From NCBI GenBank assembly GCA_020740775.1, contig JAHEWK010000002.1, forward strand, positions 2,728,001-2,792,000: DNA of 64,000 nt, read 5' to 3'. The position numbers and the translations under genes were made by a program. Positions 34,701-50,949 of the stretch are shown one piece after another (the stretch's first letter is position 1; the number at the start of each line of letters is the position of its first letter). Source of the DNA: Ilyonectria destructans (lineage: Eukaryota; Ascomycota; Sordariomycetes; Hypocreales; Nectriaceae). The notes under the pieces are model-generated. The model was given only the letters and a program-made list of their open reading frames with translations, ran no database searches and was not told the DNA's origin.

Positions 34701-37700
34701 CCTCGGTTGCGAAATGTCCGCCTTGAGTCAAGACCAAGCCGAACTGGTATATGACATTGCCTTCACAGTCATCAACCAAGGTGTCGGAGAGACGCACATC
34801 TGGATGAACGTCCAAGAGACGCTCTATACGGAAGACGATGCCGCATTTCTGGCTCATGGATACGAAGATATTCTCGAGGAGTTTATTACAACGCCGAGTG
34901 ACGCTGTTGGTGACGAGTGGCGGTTTAGAAAGTCAGCCCTTAAACAAGCGTTGACTGCCGGCAAAGGTGAGCATTTCTGTGTTCCAGGTCACATCCTTTT
35001 TCATTCATTGGCTAATTATCTACCAGGTCCTGCTTTCAATTCTACTTGGCCACAAACCTTGGTACACAGATTCGAAGATGTTGCCCAGATGTTTCCTTCG
35101 AACGTGGCTGTGAAGGATACTGATGGAAACTCGTTGACGTACAGTGATCTCCATCGACATGCTGACACAATCGCCTCCGAGTTGCTATGCCAGAAGGTTG
35201 AACCTGGGTCTAGAGTTGCCGTCTATCAGCATTCATCGATTCACTGGGCTGCCTCGGTTCTCGCCATCATGAAGGTCGGTGGCGTTTATGTCCCGCTTGA
35301 TGTCAGCAACCCACCTGCCAGGTTGGCCTTAATTGTGGACAACTCTCAACCCAAAGCTATCCTCATTCACGGGCCCACAGAGTCCATGACCAAGGGGCTG
35401 GGAGTTGCTTCTGGCACTGCCTTCATTGACGTCTCTCGACTTTCAAATCAACGGGCGGACGTGGTTTCCAACCTTGCTCAGGCCGATTCTCCTGCCATCA
35501 TCCTCTACACTAGTGGCTCGACTGGAACTCCAAAAGGTGTCATTATTCGACACAGCGCTTTGAAGCACGAGATGGACTTCGGTGTGGGTTTCTATGGGTT
35601 TCAAGAGAATGACGTTGTTCTACAACAGAGTGCTTGGAGCTTTGACCTTTCTTCTATACAGCTGTTCGTTACCTTGGGAGTCGGGGCAACATTGCAAATG
35701 GCCCCGCATCTCATGCGTGCAGATGCCCGAGCAATGGTAGAACTGATCAAGAATGAAGGTGTGACAACTACACTGGCAACTCCCACCGAGTACAAGAGCT
35801 GGATGCGTCGAGGAAACCAGGCTCTGCTGCAGACGTCGTCCTGGCGACTAGCGCTATTTGCCGGAGAACTAGTGACTGAGTCCTTACTTGAGCTTTTCCG
35901 ACACATGGACTTCCGCGGCAAAGTCTTCAATATATATGGTCCAACGGAGACGACATGCACTTCAGCCAAGATGGAGCTCGATTTCCGAACTGCCGGGTTG
36001 TACCAAGGCGCGATTCCGGCGGGACGGATCTCCGCTAATGAGTCTGTCTATATTCTTGACAAAAGTCAGAGACTCTTGCCCTGTGGCCAAGCCGGAGAGG
36101 TTGTCATTGGGGGCATGGGTGTGACTATGGGATACCTCAACGACGACGAGCGGACCCGAGCGTCCTTCTTGCCCGACCCATACGCCGACGATGAATACGT
36201 TAAGAACGACTGGAAGACCATGTACCGAACTGGTGACTTTGGCTTCTTGCAACAAGATGGAGTCCTTGTCGTTCACGGCCGCATTGAAGGCGACACTGAA
36301 ATCAAGCTAAACGGCGTACGAATCAATCTCGCTGATGTGGAGCAGACTGTACTGAAAGCCTCGAACGGCGTGCTCTCTGATGCAGTCACGACCCTCCGTT
36401 CTGACCCCGATGGCCAAGTCAAGTTCATGGTGGTCCATGTGGTATTCTCATCCGACAACTCGAATATGGATAAGAATGACTACCTTCACAGCCTACTCGA
36501 AGACCTGCCGCTGTCTCGCATGATGCGTCCGTCTGCCATTATCCCCATCGATGAGTTCCCCAGAACAGTATCCGGGAAAATTGACAGAAAAGCCGTTGCC
36601 CGCTTATCTATTCCAAACAAGCTTCAGAGTACTGAGGAGCCAAGTCTGTCGAAGGCTGAAGCCGTAATGCTTAGCCTGTGGGAAGCTGTGATTCCAGAGG
36701 AAATCTTCGGTCTTCACCAGGTCAACGGAGACACTGACTTCTTCGCCGCTGGAGGCGGTTCCATGTCCCTTATCGAGTTGCAGCACAAAATCCAAGAGAA
36801 ACAGGGTGTCTTGTTCCCGCTTCTCCAACTGTTCCAGGCGAGCACGCTTCGGGGTATGGCTGGGCTCCTCGGCATGGAAGAGGCGGGTAGCGGCCATCAG
36901 ATTGACTGGGATGCGGAAACTGCCGTACAACCTGGGCTGGACTCCTTGTCAGAATCCTTGAACATGGGATCCCCTAGAACTCCACCCCGAGTCATCGTAC
37001 TCACCGGTGCATCGGGTTTCCTTGGCCAACATCTAATGCGCGGTATTGCAGCTCAAAAACATGTCGAAAAGGTCATTTGCATTGCGATACGGAAACTGAA
37101 CGAGAAACAATCCATCTTCTCGGGAATCGACAAGGTCGAATGCTACGAAGGCGACCTGCGAAAACCTCGCCTGGGCCTATCTGAGAAAGCAGCCAACATG
37201 ATATTCCAGCATGCCGACACAGTCGTTCACAATGCTGCTGAGGTATCACATCTCAGGACCTACTTTTCCCTCAGCCAAGCAAACTTCGGGTCAACCCAGG
37301 CGCTCGTCAAGCTGTGTCTGCCCAGGAAGATCCCAATGCACTTCGTGTCCTCGGCATCGGTGTCAATGTACACGAAGGACGAAAACTTCCCCGAGGCGTC
37401 TGTTCGGGATTCCTTTCCACCAGTGGATGGACAATATGGCTACGCCGCATGCAAGTGGGCAAGCGAGGTCTACCTCGAAAATGTGCATGCTACCTATGGA
37501 CTTCCCGTTTACATCCATCGCCCGACGAGCATTCTCCGTCCCGACGAAGACATAAAGGGAGGTGATGCAGTGGACGATGTCATGCAGGGCATGCTGGCGT
37601 ACTCTGAGCGTATTCGCGCTGTTCCCGTGGGTCTTAACTTGCACGGCACCTTGGACATTGTCCGACCTGAGACCGTTACAAGCAAACTTGTTCGTGCCGT

Positions 37701-37938
37701 CATGGCCCAGAGAGAGGACAGAGTCATTTATATCCATGAGTCGGGTGACTTGGTGTTGAGGGATACGGAGCTCGCAAAGTATCTAGCCAAACGATGCGGC
37801 GAAACGGTTGATGAGATACCATTGGAAGAGTGGATTCCCCAGGCCCAAGCAGCGGGGTTATCAGATACTCTGGTTGCTGTGTTCCAGGGTGCGGGACGTG
37901 TGGGAAATATGAATTTCCCGAGGGTGCTGACGAATTAG
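25763..37938 (+). CDS. Hybrid highly reducing PKS-NRPS
   Basis: Six exons (25763-26210, 26263-26741, 26851-32402, 32459-33165, 33218-34966, 35027-37938) encode 3948 residues with every junction in frame. Domains: KS about 8-430 (DTACSSS, EAHGTGT), AT 540-860 (GHSSGE), DH 930-1210 ([10 protein letters not shown]), C-methyltransferase near 1410 (LEVGAGTGG), degenerate ER region about 1800-2010 without a clear cofactor motif, KR 2105-2350 (GLTGDMG, NYCSANL), ACP (ELGLDSL), condensation (HHIILDRGS), adenylation near 3139 ([18 protein letters not shown]), PCP (GGGSMSL) and C-terminal reductase from about 3630 ([15 protein letters not shown]). It should build a methylated reduced polyketide, couple it to one amino acid and release it. 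The release domain keeps the SDR Tyr and Lys, so reductive aldehyde release is possible; Dieckmann cyclisation cannot be excluded. The start at [11 protein letters not shown] is typical. The enoyl reductase upstream is the likely partner. Confidence 0.93.
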
Positions 37939-38681
37939 GACAATATCTTTTTTATATGTTTAGTCGATGTTTGTAGTTTAGGTTACCGCACATCCCCAGA
38001 TGCATGCATCCAAGTTATCAATGCAAGCAGAATTTGTGTCGTACTTCTATGCAGCTGTGCCAAAGCAAGATGAACTTGGAGGGAACTCCCACAGGTGATG
38101 GGGATACCCCTGTTCCAGACGACTTGAGAGTGTCTTGATAAAGCCCAGACTGCTGTACCAGCGCGAGGTCCAGTCTACGTTGTGAAAGGAAAACACATCA
38201 CTGTCATCTCTCGCATGACACATCTTTTAGAGCACTTAGGCACGAGCACATTAGACTCGAAAAATCCTCTCCTGTCTAGAGCGCGCAGCACCGTTAGATT
38301 TGCATTAGAGATTGACAAACTGGAGAATAATGAGACGAATCACCTAATTTGAGTCATTCAGAGTATACTTCGTCTTCAAAAGGCGAGTAAGGGAATGGGT
38401 TGCAGTATGCCTCGAATGGATATAAAGCCCGCTCTATCTAAAACCTCTTCACACTTGAAGCAGAGTGATTATAGTGTGCGATAGTAAGCCATGAGCAATT
38501 CAGTGCATAAAAAGGAGATTTATTAGTAGCTGCCGGAACCATTGTAAAAAGACGAATAAACACCAACGCCCCGACATAGCTTAGGTACCATTCTTGCTGT
38601 ATATCGCAAGGTATATCTAGTTGTATTCGATCTCTAATCGAACTCTCTCCTTTCTAGCCCTCGCTCCCCGTGTCCCGCCCT
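37939..38681. other. Spacer between PKS-NRPS and P450 pseudogene
   Basis: Convergent intergenic region; no gene supported. It should hold the 3' end of the PKS-NRPS transcript. Confidence 0.4.
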
Positions 38682-40410
38682 CTACCACGCAACGCTGTCA
38701 ACTTTGACCTTGACGTGCCGCTTAATCATAGCATTCCCGCAGTCAGTCCAATCCGTGGTCTCCCCATTGGTCTGGAACAGGCTCATGTTCAGTGAGGCAA
38801 AAGAATTGGAGAAGGTGAGGTATGTCTCCATCCAAGCGACACTGTGGATGATAGTTGGTCAGTAATCGCATTACAGACGCTCCGAAAGGGCGCCGGAGTT
38901 GTTTTGGGGACATCTTTCTTAAGACCAATGCAAGTGCGGGGAGCCCTTGCCGAAGACAACGAGGTAGTGGTCCGGATTTTGATTAGCTAACCACCCCTCA
39001 GGGATGAACTGGTCAGGGTCGGGGAAAATGTCGGGGTTATCGTGAACAGAGCGGATTGAACTGGACCCGGAAGTTCCTGCGGGTAGGTAGTGGCCCTTCC
39101 AGGTCATGCCACCAGCAGGTACAGGACGGGGAATGATACCAGGTACAGGGGATGACATCCGGAGAGACTCCTTAATGCAAGCGTTCAAGTAAGGCAGAGA
39201 ACGGACTATCTTGTACTCGTACAGGCCCTGATCATTCTTGGGAACAGTCCTCAGCTCATCACGAAGCCTCTGCAGCTTGGACAGATTGCTTAACAGATAG
39301 TAGGTACCCATGCTCATGGTGAGGCTGGTGGTGCGGGTTCCGGCAAATGCAAACGAGTAGGCTGTTTCATCCTCAACAGCTTGGTAGGTCAGCGGCCTCC
39401 CTCCGTCTTCGGGGTGCAGAAGCAGATCGATGACGGTTTTGCGACCATCCCGGGCCTTCTCTACACCAAGCTCATGCTCTGCAGCGCGGTCGCGGATCCA
39501 CTGGTTAATGTTGGCGCGGAACTCAAACTCGCCGGGAATTAGCTTGGCAGCAATGCTTTTAGGAATATTCATTGCCATCCAGATGAGGATGGGGAAGTGC
39601 TTGAGGACGAAAAAGTTCTCCGAGAATGTGCGCAGGGTGGCAAGGAATGGCGGCTCCCGCTCCGTGGCGTCGATGAAGTTGAGGGTGCTCTCACACAAGA
39701 CTTGCATGATGGTGTCTATCGTAATACCGGTGTAGAGACGCTGGATGTCGAGGACTTTGTCCTCGTCGTGGTGCTCATGAGCCTTCCGAAGCGCGTTCTT
39801 GACAACTTTCAGGACAAGATGGGAAAGCGCCTCCATGGACTTGCAGAGAACAAATCATTAATCAGCTTTCTCTGGCGCCTGTGGTACTCGACATCGACGA
39901 CGGCAGGGAGCGCTTCGGGAATACCACCAGGCGACTGGAAAAATGCAGGATCCTTCATGTATTTTGGAACCAGAAGAGTAGACCCTGAAGCGTAGGTCAG
40001 ATTCTGAATAACTCACAAATAGGTGTCAAACTCACTCGTGGAAGAAGCCGGGATCACTGACATGAATCCGATCTAGGCTGGCTCTGATGACAGGTCCTGT
40101 TAAGACGGGATCAGTCCACGGATTCAGACAGCTAAGTAGCTGTAAATCTGGCCAGGCGGGCTTCCAAACTTAAAAAAAATAAAAAATAAAACCCGTATTT
40201 CTCGTGAAGCGCGGGATAGGTCTTGACGTACATCCCACCCAGGATGATGTCTTGGTATAATTCATACCAATACGTTGACCGCGCTAGGAACGGACCTGGG
40301 ATCTTGGCCAGGGGATGGAAGTAAAGCCGCCTTACAACTAATTGGACAGAGTAGACAGTGAAGACTGCAAGCGTAAGAGCGGCCCATGCGTAGTATGAGG
40401 TACGCAGTTG
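38682..40410 (-). pseudogene. Decayed cytochrome P450 (cluster tailoring enzyme relic)
   Basis: Minus-strand pieces cover almost a whole fungal P450: membrane anchor and HPLAKIPGPFLARSTYWYE (exon from 40410), PVIRASLDRIHVSDPGFFHE, the long block 39836-38919 with the I-helix AGTRTTS, KESLR (ExxR) and a PERF-region equivalent FIPEGW, then the last exon WMETYLTFSNSF ending at 38682. Lesions seen: an extra A in the run at 39962-39965, a missing base near 39837, an extra C in the run at 38938-38941 inside the haem-binding loop so that the Cys is lost, and a GA instead of GT where the last intron should begin (38917-38918). The I-helix acidic residue is also Arg. P450s beside PKS-NRPS genes oxidise the released product. 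The first exon was not found. Confidence 0.75.
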
Positions 40411-42916
<2,506 letters not shown>

Positions 42917-43225
42917 CATATGTATCGGGATATCGGATTTCTACGGTTGTTGCGGCAGTTAAGCTTTTATTTCCTTCATCACAGGCGTCCATCGCCACCG
43001 GCAGGTGCCATCGTCACCTTCCTCGTCATCGGTCTAGTCCTAGGCCTAGCTTTTCATTTGATCAGGTCAATAGCTAGCTAAAGCCAAACACCCCGAAGCA
43101 TCCGGAGCCTCTCGGCTGTTCGAGGCCATCTTCATCTATAAGACTGACCCAAAGACCCTCAATTAGATAGGAAGAAAGCAAGAGCTTCTCACACATATGA
43201 TCATTTCCATCTTCTAGATGCAACA
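42917..43225 (+). repeat. Dispersed repeat A, copy 2
   Basis: Matches 3953-4259 over its whole length in the same orientation (GGGATATCGGATTTC at the start, TTCTAGATGCAACA at the end). It lies between the terpene synthase relic and the SDR gene. Flanks on both sides differ between copies, so the ends are probably real element or fragment boundaries. Confidence 0.7.
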
Positions 43226-43594
43226 AATTCCGATCCACTTTACCACACATTCTCGTAGAGGTTAATTTCCGCAACCCCCCTTGCCCGCCTCGACGAGACT
43301 TAGCCAAAACCGGCATCCGGCTTGTCGTTTAAGTGCCCACCCAGGTGTTCGGCAGTTTTCAGATCAGGCAAGGGCAACATGGAGTCTAGCGCTAATCCCA
43401 CATCAGGTGCTGCACTTCCTTTCCTGGGACATCTCCGCCTCCTTATATATTCTCAAGTGACTAAAACGTTCATCTAGATAACTAAGGAAGCGCATATCTA
43501 AAGACACGTCAACATCTTCTTTTATACAACATTGAGACAATACTTGTATCTCCCGTGCAGTAATATCTTTCAAGCTCTTGCATAGTATTACGTC
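43226..43594. other. Promoter region of the SDR gene
   Basis: No gene seen; leads to the ATG at 43595. Confidence 0.35.
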
Positions 43595-44742
43595 ATGGCA
43601 GCACCCAAGCCTGTTTATAACCTGCCTGATAATGCAGTCTGGTTCAGTAAGTGCAACGGAGCCAGTCCTCATCTAAGACCCGGAGTCCTGCGCCTCATCA
43701 ATATTGGATATCTCAATCCGTATCTAACACATACGACTCAGTTACCGGCTGCTCCTCTGGTATGGGCCAGGCTTTGGCACGGATCATTGCTTCACATCCG
43801 ACCCAGCGTTTAGTTGCCACGGCACGTAATTTGTCCAAATTGAGCGACACTTTCCCGACAGATGATTCCCGTACTATCTTAATGGCTCTGGATGTTACCA
43901 GCGCCGACTCCATCAAGGCCGCGTTCGACTCCGCGGTCGCCAGATTCGGCCGCATCGACGTTGTTGTTAACAACGCAGGCTATGGCTTGATGGGTGATGC
44001 AGAGTCATTTGTGACGAACGATGAAGATTGGAACAAGGCTCGCCAGGTCGTCGAGACGAACTTCTGGGGGACAGCCCAAGTGTCTGCACACGCTGTGCGT
44101 GTCTTCCGTGATGCCAACCCCAAGAACGGCCAGATCGGCGGCGTAGTCCTGAACATCACATCCATTGGTGGTTTTGCTGGGTTCCCCGGCAGTGCATTCT
44201 ACCATGCTTCCAAGTTTGCCGTCGAAGGCTACACGGAGTCTCTGAGCAAGGAAATGCGGGCCGACTGGAATAGTAAGTTCACACACTCTCTGTTGAATTT
44301 GTTCGTCGCCTAGCAGCGAGTGCAGATTCCTTCAGCAGGCATCGGTCCAGTCTACTAACGGTACCCTACAGTCCACTTCTGCATCATCGAGCCCGGCGGC
44401 ACAAAAACTAATTTCGCCGGCGACAGTATGGCATGGCTCTCTCCTCATCCCGCCTACAAAGCACCGGACACTCCTACTAGACTGCTGGAAGGTTACGTCA
44501 AGAGCCCAGATATGCAGGCGACTTGGGCACCGAGCGAGCACGTCGCCGCTGCCATGTACCAGGTTGTTGCCCGGAAGCAAGCTATCCCTCTTCGGTTCCC
44601 CACAGGTGCACAAGCTTGGAGGGTGATCAAGGCCGAGTGTGAGGAAGTGGACAATGCGCTGCTTGAGGTCAAGGACCTGAGTTTCTCGATTGACGATGGC
44701 TTGATCAACAAGAGTGGCGAATTCCTGACGAAGACCTTCTAA
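43595..44742 (+). CDS. Short-chain dehydrogenase/reductase (intact)
   Basis: Exons 43595-43646, 43742-44272 and 44372-44742 encode 317 residues with GTAAGT donors at introns 1 and 2 and an ACTAAC branch in intron 2. The Rossmann motif ITGCSSGMGQALA (T-G-x3-G-x-G) is at about residue 18, NNAGYG at about 97, the catalytic Ser in NITSIGGFAG and the YxxxK pair in FYHASKFAVEGY. The family oxidises alcohols or reduces carbonyls with NAD(P)H; the order and the IEPGG..TNFAG tail fit the classical fungal subfamily close to 17-beta-hydroxysteroid-like and retinol-like dehydrogenases. It is the only undamaged enzyme gene between the two broken P450s. Membership of the PKS-NRPS pathway or of a former terpene pathway is unproven. 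Confidence 0.88.
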
Positions 44743-45558
44743 AGCAAAGCCGGTATGCTTGCCAAGTGCCAGGAAGTGTTTAGTATTTCATCCTCTTGGA
44801 TAGATAACATATAGGGGCTGAATAGGTAATGCAAAGAGGCTCTCTGGGTCAGACTGTGAATTTGTCTTTGAGATGCTGTGATAATTGAAATCGCCGGATG
44901 TGTTCAACTTGCGAAATTTACCGGCTCAGCATTCACACCTGCCTAGGTGTAAATTTTGGCAATTTTGTCAATTAACAGACCATCCGTGTGTTGTGGGGTG
45001 AGGTCTACGATGTCATGAGTCATATGGCTACAGGAACAAGCTTCAGGGTTTGTCGATATGCCATTGCGGACGCGATTGTCCGCTAAGAACAAAAGCGTGC
45101 GGAGATGCATTAAACGGCCAGGGAATGTATCGGAGGCCTGCGCGAAAAGCCAGGAAATGCGGACATAATTGAGGTAACTCCGTCTACAGTCCATCGAAAT
45201 CAGTGTGCTGAGCTTCTACAAATATGGAATGTCGACTAGTTGCCTTTTTGGGCTTCAGGCGATCGGTGATTCCTCAATCGGGAAGACGCCGGCTGATGGA
45301 CGCTTGGTGGATGTCGCGGCACTTTTGACTAGGCTCACAAGACCACCGCACACGGGAGGCCACGAACACGTATGTAAGCAAAGAGACTGTCCATTCGCCA
45401 ACAATCTTGAAATACTTGGACTGAAGCTATCTCAGATACCACGAATCAGAAACCAAATGGATGTCGTTAAGAAATATGTCTCAAGTACCGCTCTGGAGTT
45501 TAAGCCTGGGTGGCCTATTGTTGACTGTCTAGTCGGAGGAGCCTACACCACGCTGGAG
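44743..45558. other. Spacer with an unrecognised open frame
   Basis: A plus-strand frame at about 45205-45636 (containing TGGHEHVCKQRDCPFANNLE) is protein-like but of unknown family, and its 3' end overlaps the start of the P450 fragment. It may be chance. No other feature seen. Confidence 0.3.
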
Positions 45559-48159
<2,601 letters not shown>

Positions 48160-48516
48160 TCACTTCTGTCCAGCCTTCGGTGCAGCTTTGTTTGGTGGCC
48201 ACCGCTGTCTTTGAATCATCGTTTGCCCTACACCAAGAGAGTAATCTGGCATAGGGCGGAGAGTGATTGTGCGAGTTGTGGGGGTTGGCACAGTACTCAA
48301 TTCGGTCTGAATCTGGGCTGGGTAGTGTTTCAATGGGAATAATGCGAGCGGTATGTTCTGCTTGTTCCAGCTCTGTAAGATCTCCACATATACAGCTGCA
48401 TTACTAGGAGGCAATAAGAAGGTCTCTAGGAAGGCCTCGAGTGAGGAATTGCTTTTGAGTGAGTTGCTGGATTTGGCGCACAACGCTATTAGCGGCTGAT
48501 TCAACTGGGATAGTAC
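48160..48516 (-). other. Unrecognised open frame beside the Tc1 insertion
   Basis: A minus-strand frame of about 119 codons (SLEAFLETFLLPPSNAAVYV..., RWPPNKAAPKAGQK at the end) is interrupted upstream by the transposon end at 48519. It is protein-like but no family is recognised. It could be the 3' part of a gene disrupted by the insertion, although no matching 5' part is evident beyond 50065. Confidence 0.3.
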
Positions 48517-48518
48517 TA

Positions 48519-48550
48519 CGGAGGTGCATTTCAAAAGTTTCTGCTCGCGC
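48519..48550 (+). repeat. Tc1-like element left terminal inverted repeat
   Basis: 32 bp identical to the reverse complement of 50032-50063; TA target duplicate immediately outside. Confidence 0.93.
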
Positions 48551-48618
48551 TAGAGACACTAGTGTCACGGGAAAAAGCAAATTTGTATATGTAATGTATA
48601 GTGGGATTCCCAAGGTAC

Positions 48619-49902
48619 CTACACCTTTATCCGACCTTCCTTGTACTCGTTTCCTCCTTCCAATCTGATGATTTCTTCAATATGCCGAGGGATACGTTCA
48701 ATCCAAGCTTGGATAGCTTCCTGCGGCATCTCCTGCCAAGCAGCTTTCCAAGCAATAACTGCATCCCGCCGTGACTTGGGGGCTCCCTTCCTCGTAGTCC
48801 GTCTCTTCATCCATAGCCAAGCCGGCTCGATTGCATTAAGGTCCGGGGAATTCCCACACCATAGCAGCCTCATGGTGCTATTTGCATCATAAATCTGCTG
48901 CTGGATGTAGTGACTGTGGGCTGGAGCTTTGTCTTCTTGAACAACTGTGCCCGGCCGGTCCTTGGCACATTCCAAAGCAAAAGGAAACATCTTCGGGAGC
49001 AGGATCGGCTTCTGATAGCGATACCAGTCAATACCGCCCTTGCCACCCCTCGTCAGCTTTCCGGACTGCTTGTTCCATCGCCAGACGGGCTTCGGGCCCG
49101 GCAGCTGACGCAGATGGAGTCGCTGCATCCCATTCGAGATCTCCCAATCTTCCTTTAGAAGCGGCTTAAGTTCCTTATTCATCTCTTTAACGGCTTCCTC
49201 AGCTGCCTTCCTCTCAGCTTCTGTCTCCGGACTCCAGCAGTGACAAGGGCCTTTCTTATCATAAGAAAAACAGCCCCAGAACATGAATTCCGACGCCCCC
49301 TTCCATCTCTCCCGTATACAGCTTCGGACAAATGCTTCATCCGCTTTCCGCCACACTCGATAGCTTCCTCGCCGATGGAGCAGAATAACGGCAGTCTCGT
49401 CAGACCAAATGACGTTCTTCCAGTCCTCCAGAGTCCAGTGCCGCCGCTGGAGACACCAAGCTAGACGTGCTTGCCTCATCTTCTTCGTCAACCCAGGCTT
49501 CCTCGTCGGCTTCGTCTTTCGAAATCCTGCTTTCTTTAGGATCCGCCACACAGTAACAGCCGAAATCTCGGTCCCATCGCTGCTCAGTTCACCGGCAATA
49601 TCAGCACACGTCTTTTCCCTGCCAAATCGATCGCAGCGAACCTTAACGAGGATCTGGTCTCGTGTCTCGTCCGTCTGCTTCTTCGGGCGCCCGGAGGCAG
49701 GGGCGTCGCGGACGTATTCGTCGTGTAGAATCATGGGTCGAAGATTGGGATCGAATCCACGGCTGATGGCGCGAGAATAGATGTCATTGATCGTACGCGG
49801 CGATAGCCCTGTAATTCCTGCTACTTCAGATGTTGTTTTCCCGCCGGTAGGGCTCTTGAGGCAGACCACAAGGGCCCGAGTCGCAATATCGGTTCTTGGC
49901 AT
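48619..49902 (-). CDS. Tc1-like transposase (DD34E)
   Basis: 427 residues from ATG 49902 with no stops. The N-terminal 120 residues contain two helix-turn-helix-like segments (TTSEVAGITGLSPRTINDIY and AVTVWRILKKAGFRKTKPTR) for binding the inverted repeats. The catalytic triad is Asp in VIWSDETA, Asp in VVQEDKAPAHSH and Glu in SPDLNAIEPAW; 34 residues separate the last two, the DD34E spacing of Tc1-type enzymes. It cuts the element out and inserts it at TA. The enzyme acts in the nucleus. All catalytic residues are present and no frame damage is visible. Confidence 0.92.
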   Translation of the reverse strand: MPRTDIATRALVVCLKSPTGGKTTSEVAGITGLSPRTINDIYSRAISRGFDPNLRPMILHDEYVRDAPASGRPKKQTDETRDQILVKVRCDRFGREKTCADIAGELSSDGTEISAVTVWRILKKAGFRKTKPTRKPGLTKKMRQARLAWCLQRRHWTLEDWKNVIWSDETAVILLHRRGSYRVWRKADEAFVRSCIRERWKGASEFMFWGCFSYDKKGPCHCWSPETEAERKAAEEAVKEMNKELKPLLKEDWEISNGMQRLHLRQLPGPKPVWRWNKQSGKLTRGGKGGIDWYRYQKPILLPKMFPFALECAKDRPGTVVQEDKAPAHSHYIQQQIYDANSTMRLLWCGNSPDLNAIEPAWLWMKRRTTRKGAPKSRRDAVIAWKAAWQEMPQEAIQAWIERIPRHIEEIIRLEGGNEYKEGRIKV

Positions 49903-50031
49903 ATTTGCTGTTGAGGGGGCGGTCAGAATGCGAGATGAACAGGAAATACAAATGAGGGGAAGGGTACATAGGATTTTGGGTGGTACATTCGCCGACCACG
50001 TAATCCCTGTTTGTGGCTGATACTAGCGTCT

Positions 50032-50063
50032 GCGCGAGCAGAAACTTTTGAAATGCACCTCCG
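50032..50063 (-). repeat. Tc1-like element right terminal inverted repeat
   Basis: Partner of 48519-48550; the TA at 50064-50065 lies just outside, within a TATATATA run. Confidence 0.93.
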
Positions 50064-50065
50064 TA

Positions 50066-50949
50066 TATATAGATTGTTTGACTTTTCTTTACTTAGTTAC
50101 TTAAGTCTGCTTGTAACGATCCCCCGCCCCTCATATAGATCTTTAGAATCCCTAGAAGAGATGAATTAAAGAAAACGCAGCCTGTATCGCCCAATTAGAT
50201 AATGTCAAGAGGTCAAAGATGTGTGTATTGTTCTGATTATCACGAGCTAGCTAGGCGAGGGAATTGGAGCCTGTATGAGGTCCCGGCTGCCTGAGGCCAC
50301 AGCCGCCGTAGGCGGCAGTGGGCTTCCTTCAACAGATAATAAAAGACGAATGTGGCCAAACTGAGTCGGAGACCCCGTTCAGTGTCAGGGATTCTGACAC
50401 CAGTGCGCTGAATGTATAAGCCTACCCTCGCGTACATTTATCTAGCTACAGAGGAGATGGCGGTAGAAAGATAAAAGCCAGTACAAGAAAGGCATTGTGG
50501 TAAATAAACCCAAGGCAAAAGACAAACCGAGAAGAAGTAAGTGAAGAGAATGGTGGAATTCGGTCGCTGAATAAGCATATTTAACGCTTTCGGCCAAAAC
50601 TCTTCGCAGCTGTATATGCGTACGTACTAGACATACAATCTTCTCACATTGTGCGAGGACAAAAGCCACCAATCCTCTTGCATCGATAGAACGAGTTTCG
50701 ATAGGCATCGTTCCAAGCCCTACAACAACCAATATTGAAGCCTATTTGACGTCTAATGGTTGTGAGTCCCAAACGCCCAACTTCAGTGTAAATGTGAAAG
50801 CGGCAATGATTGGAAGGCGATAATTGCTGGGTGCGGGCTGGGCCGTGGCTCGTGGTTGTAGTTGAGATGGTGGCCTTCAATCGTGGCGAAGCTAAGGTGG
50901 CGCGGAGTTGTGGTGCAGCCAGCTCGCACGGACTGTTTACTGGCCCGAG
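50066..50949. other. Spacer, no supported gene
   Basis: Minus-strand frames here (for example 50732-50442 with a hydrophobic LLLLGLSFALGLFTTMPFLY stretch) lack recognisable domains or a clear gene structure. Confidence 0.35.

Larger units (their letters stand above)
48519..50063 (-). mobile_element. Complete Tc1-like DNA transposon, 1545 bp
   Basis: The ends are perfect 32-bp inverted repeats (48519-48550 and 50032-50063) beginning CGGAGGTGCATTTC and ending TGCTCGCGC, followed by a few more matching bases (CTAGT.TCA). A TA dinucleotide flanks each side (48517-48518, 50064-50065), the target duplication of Tc1/mariner elements. A single uninterrupted transposase gene fills the interior. Perfect ends and an open frame indicate a young, possibly active copy free of RIP. 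Confidence 0.93.
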
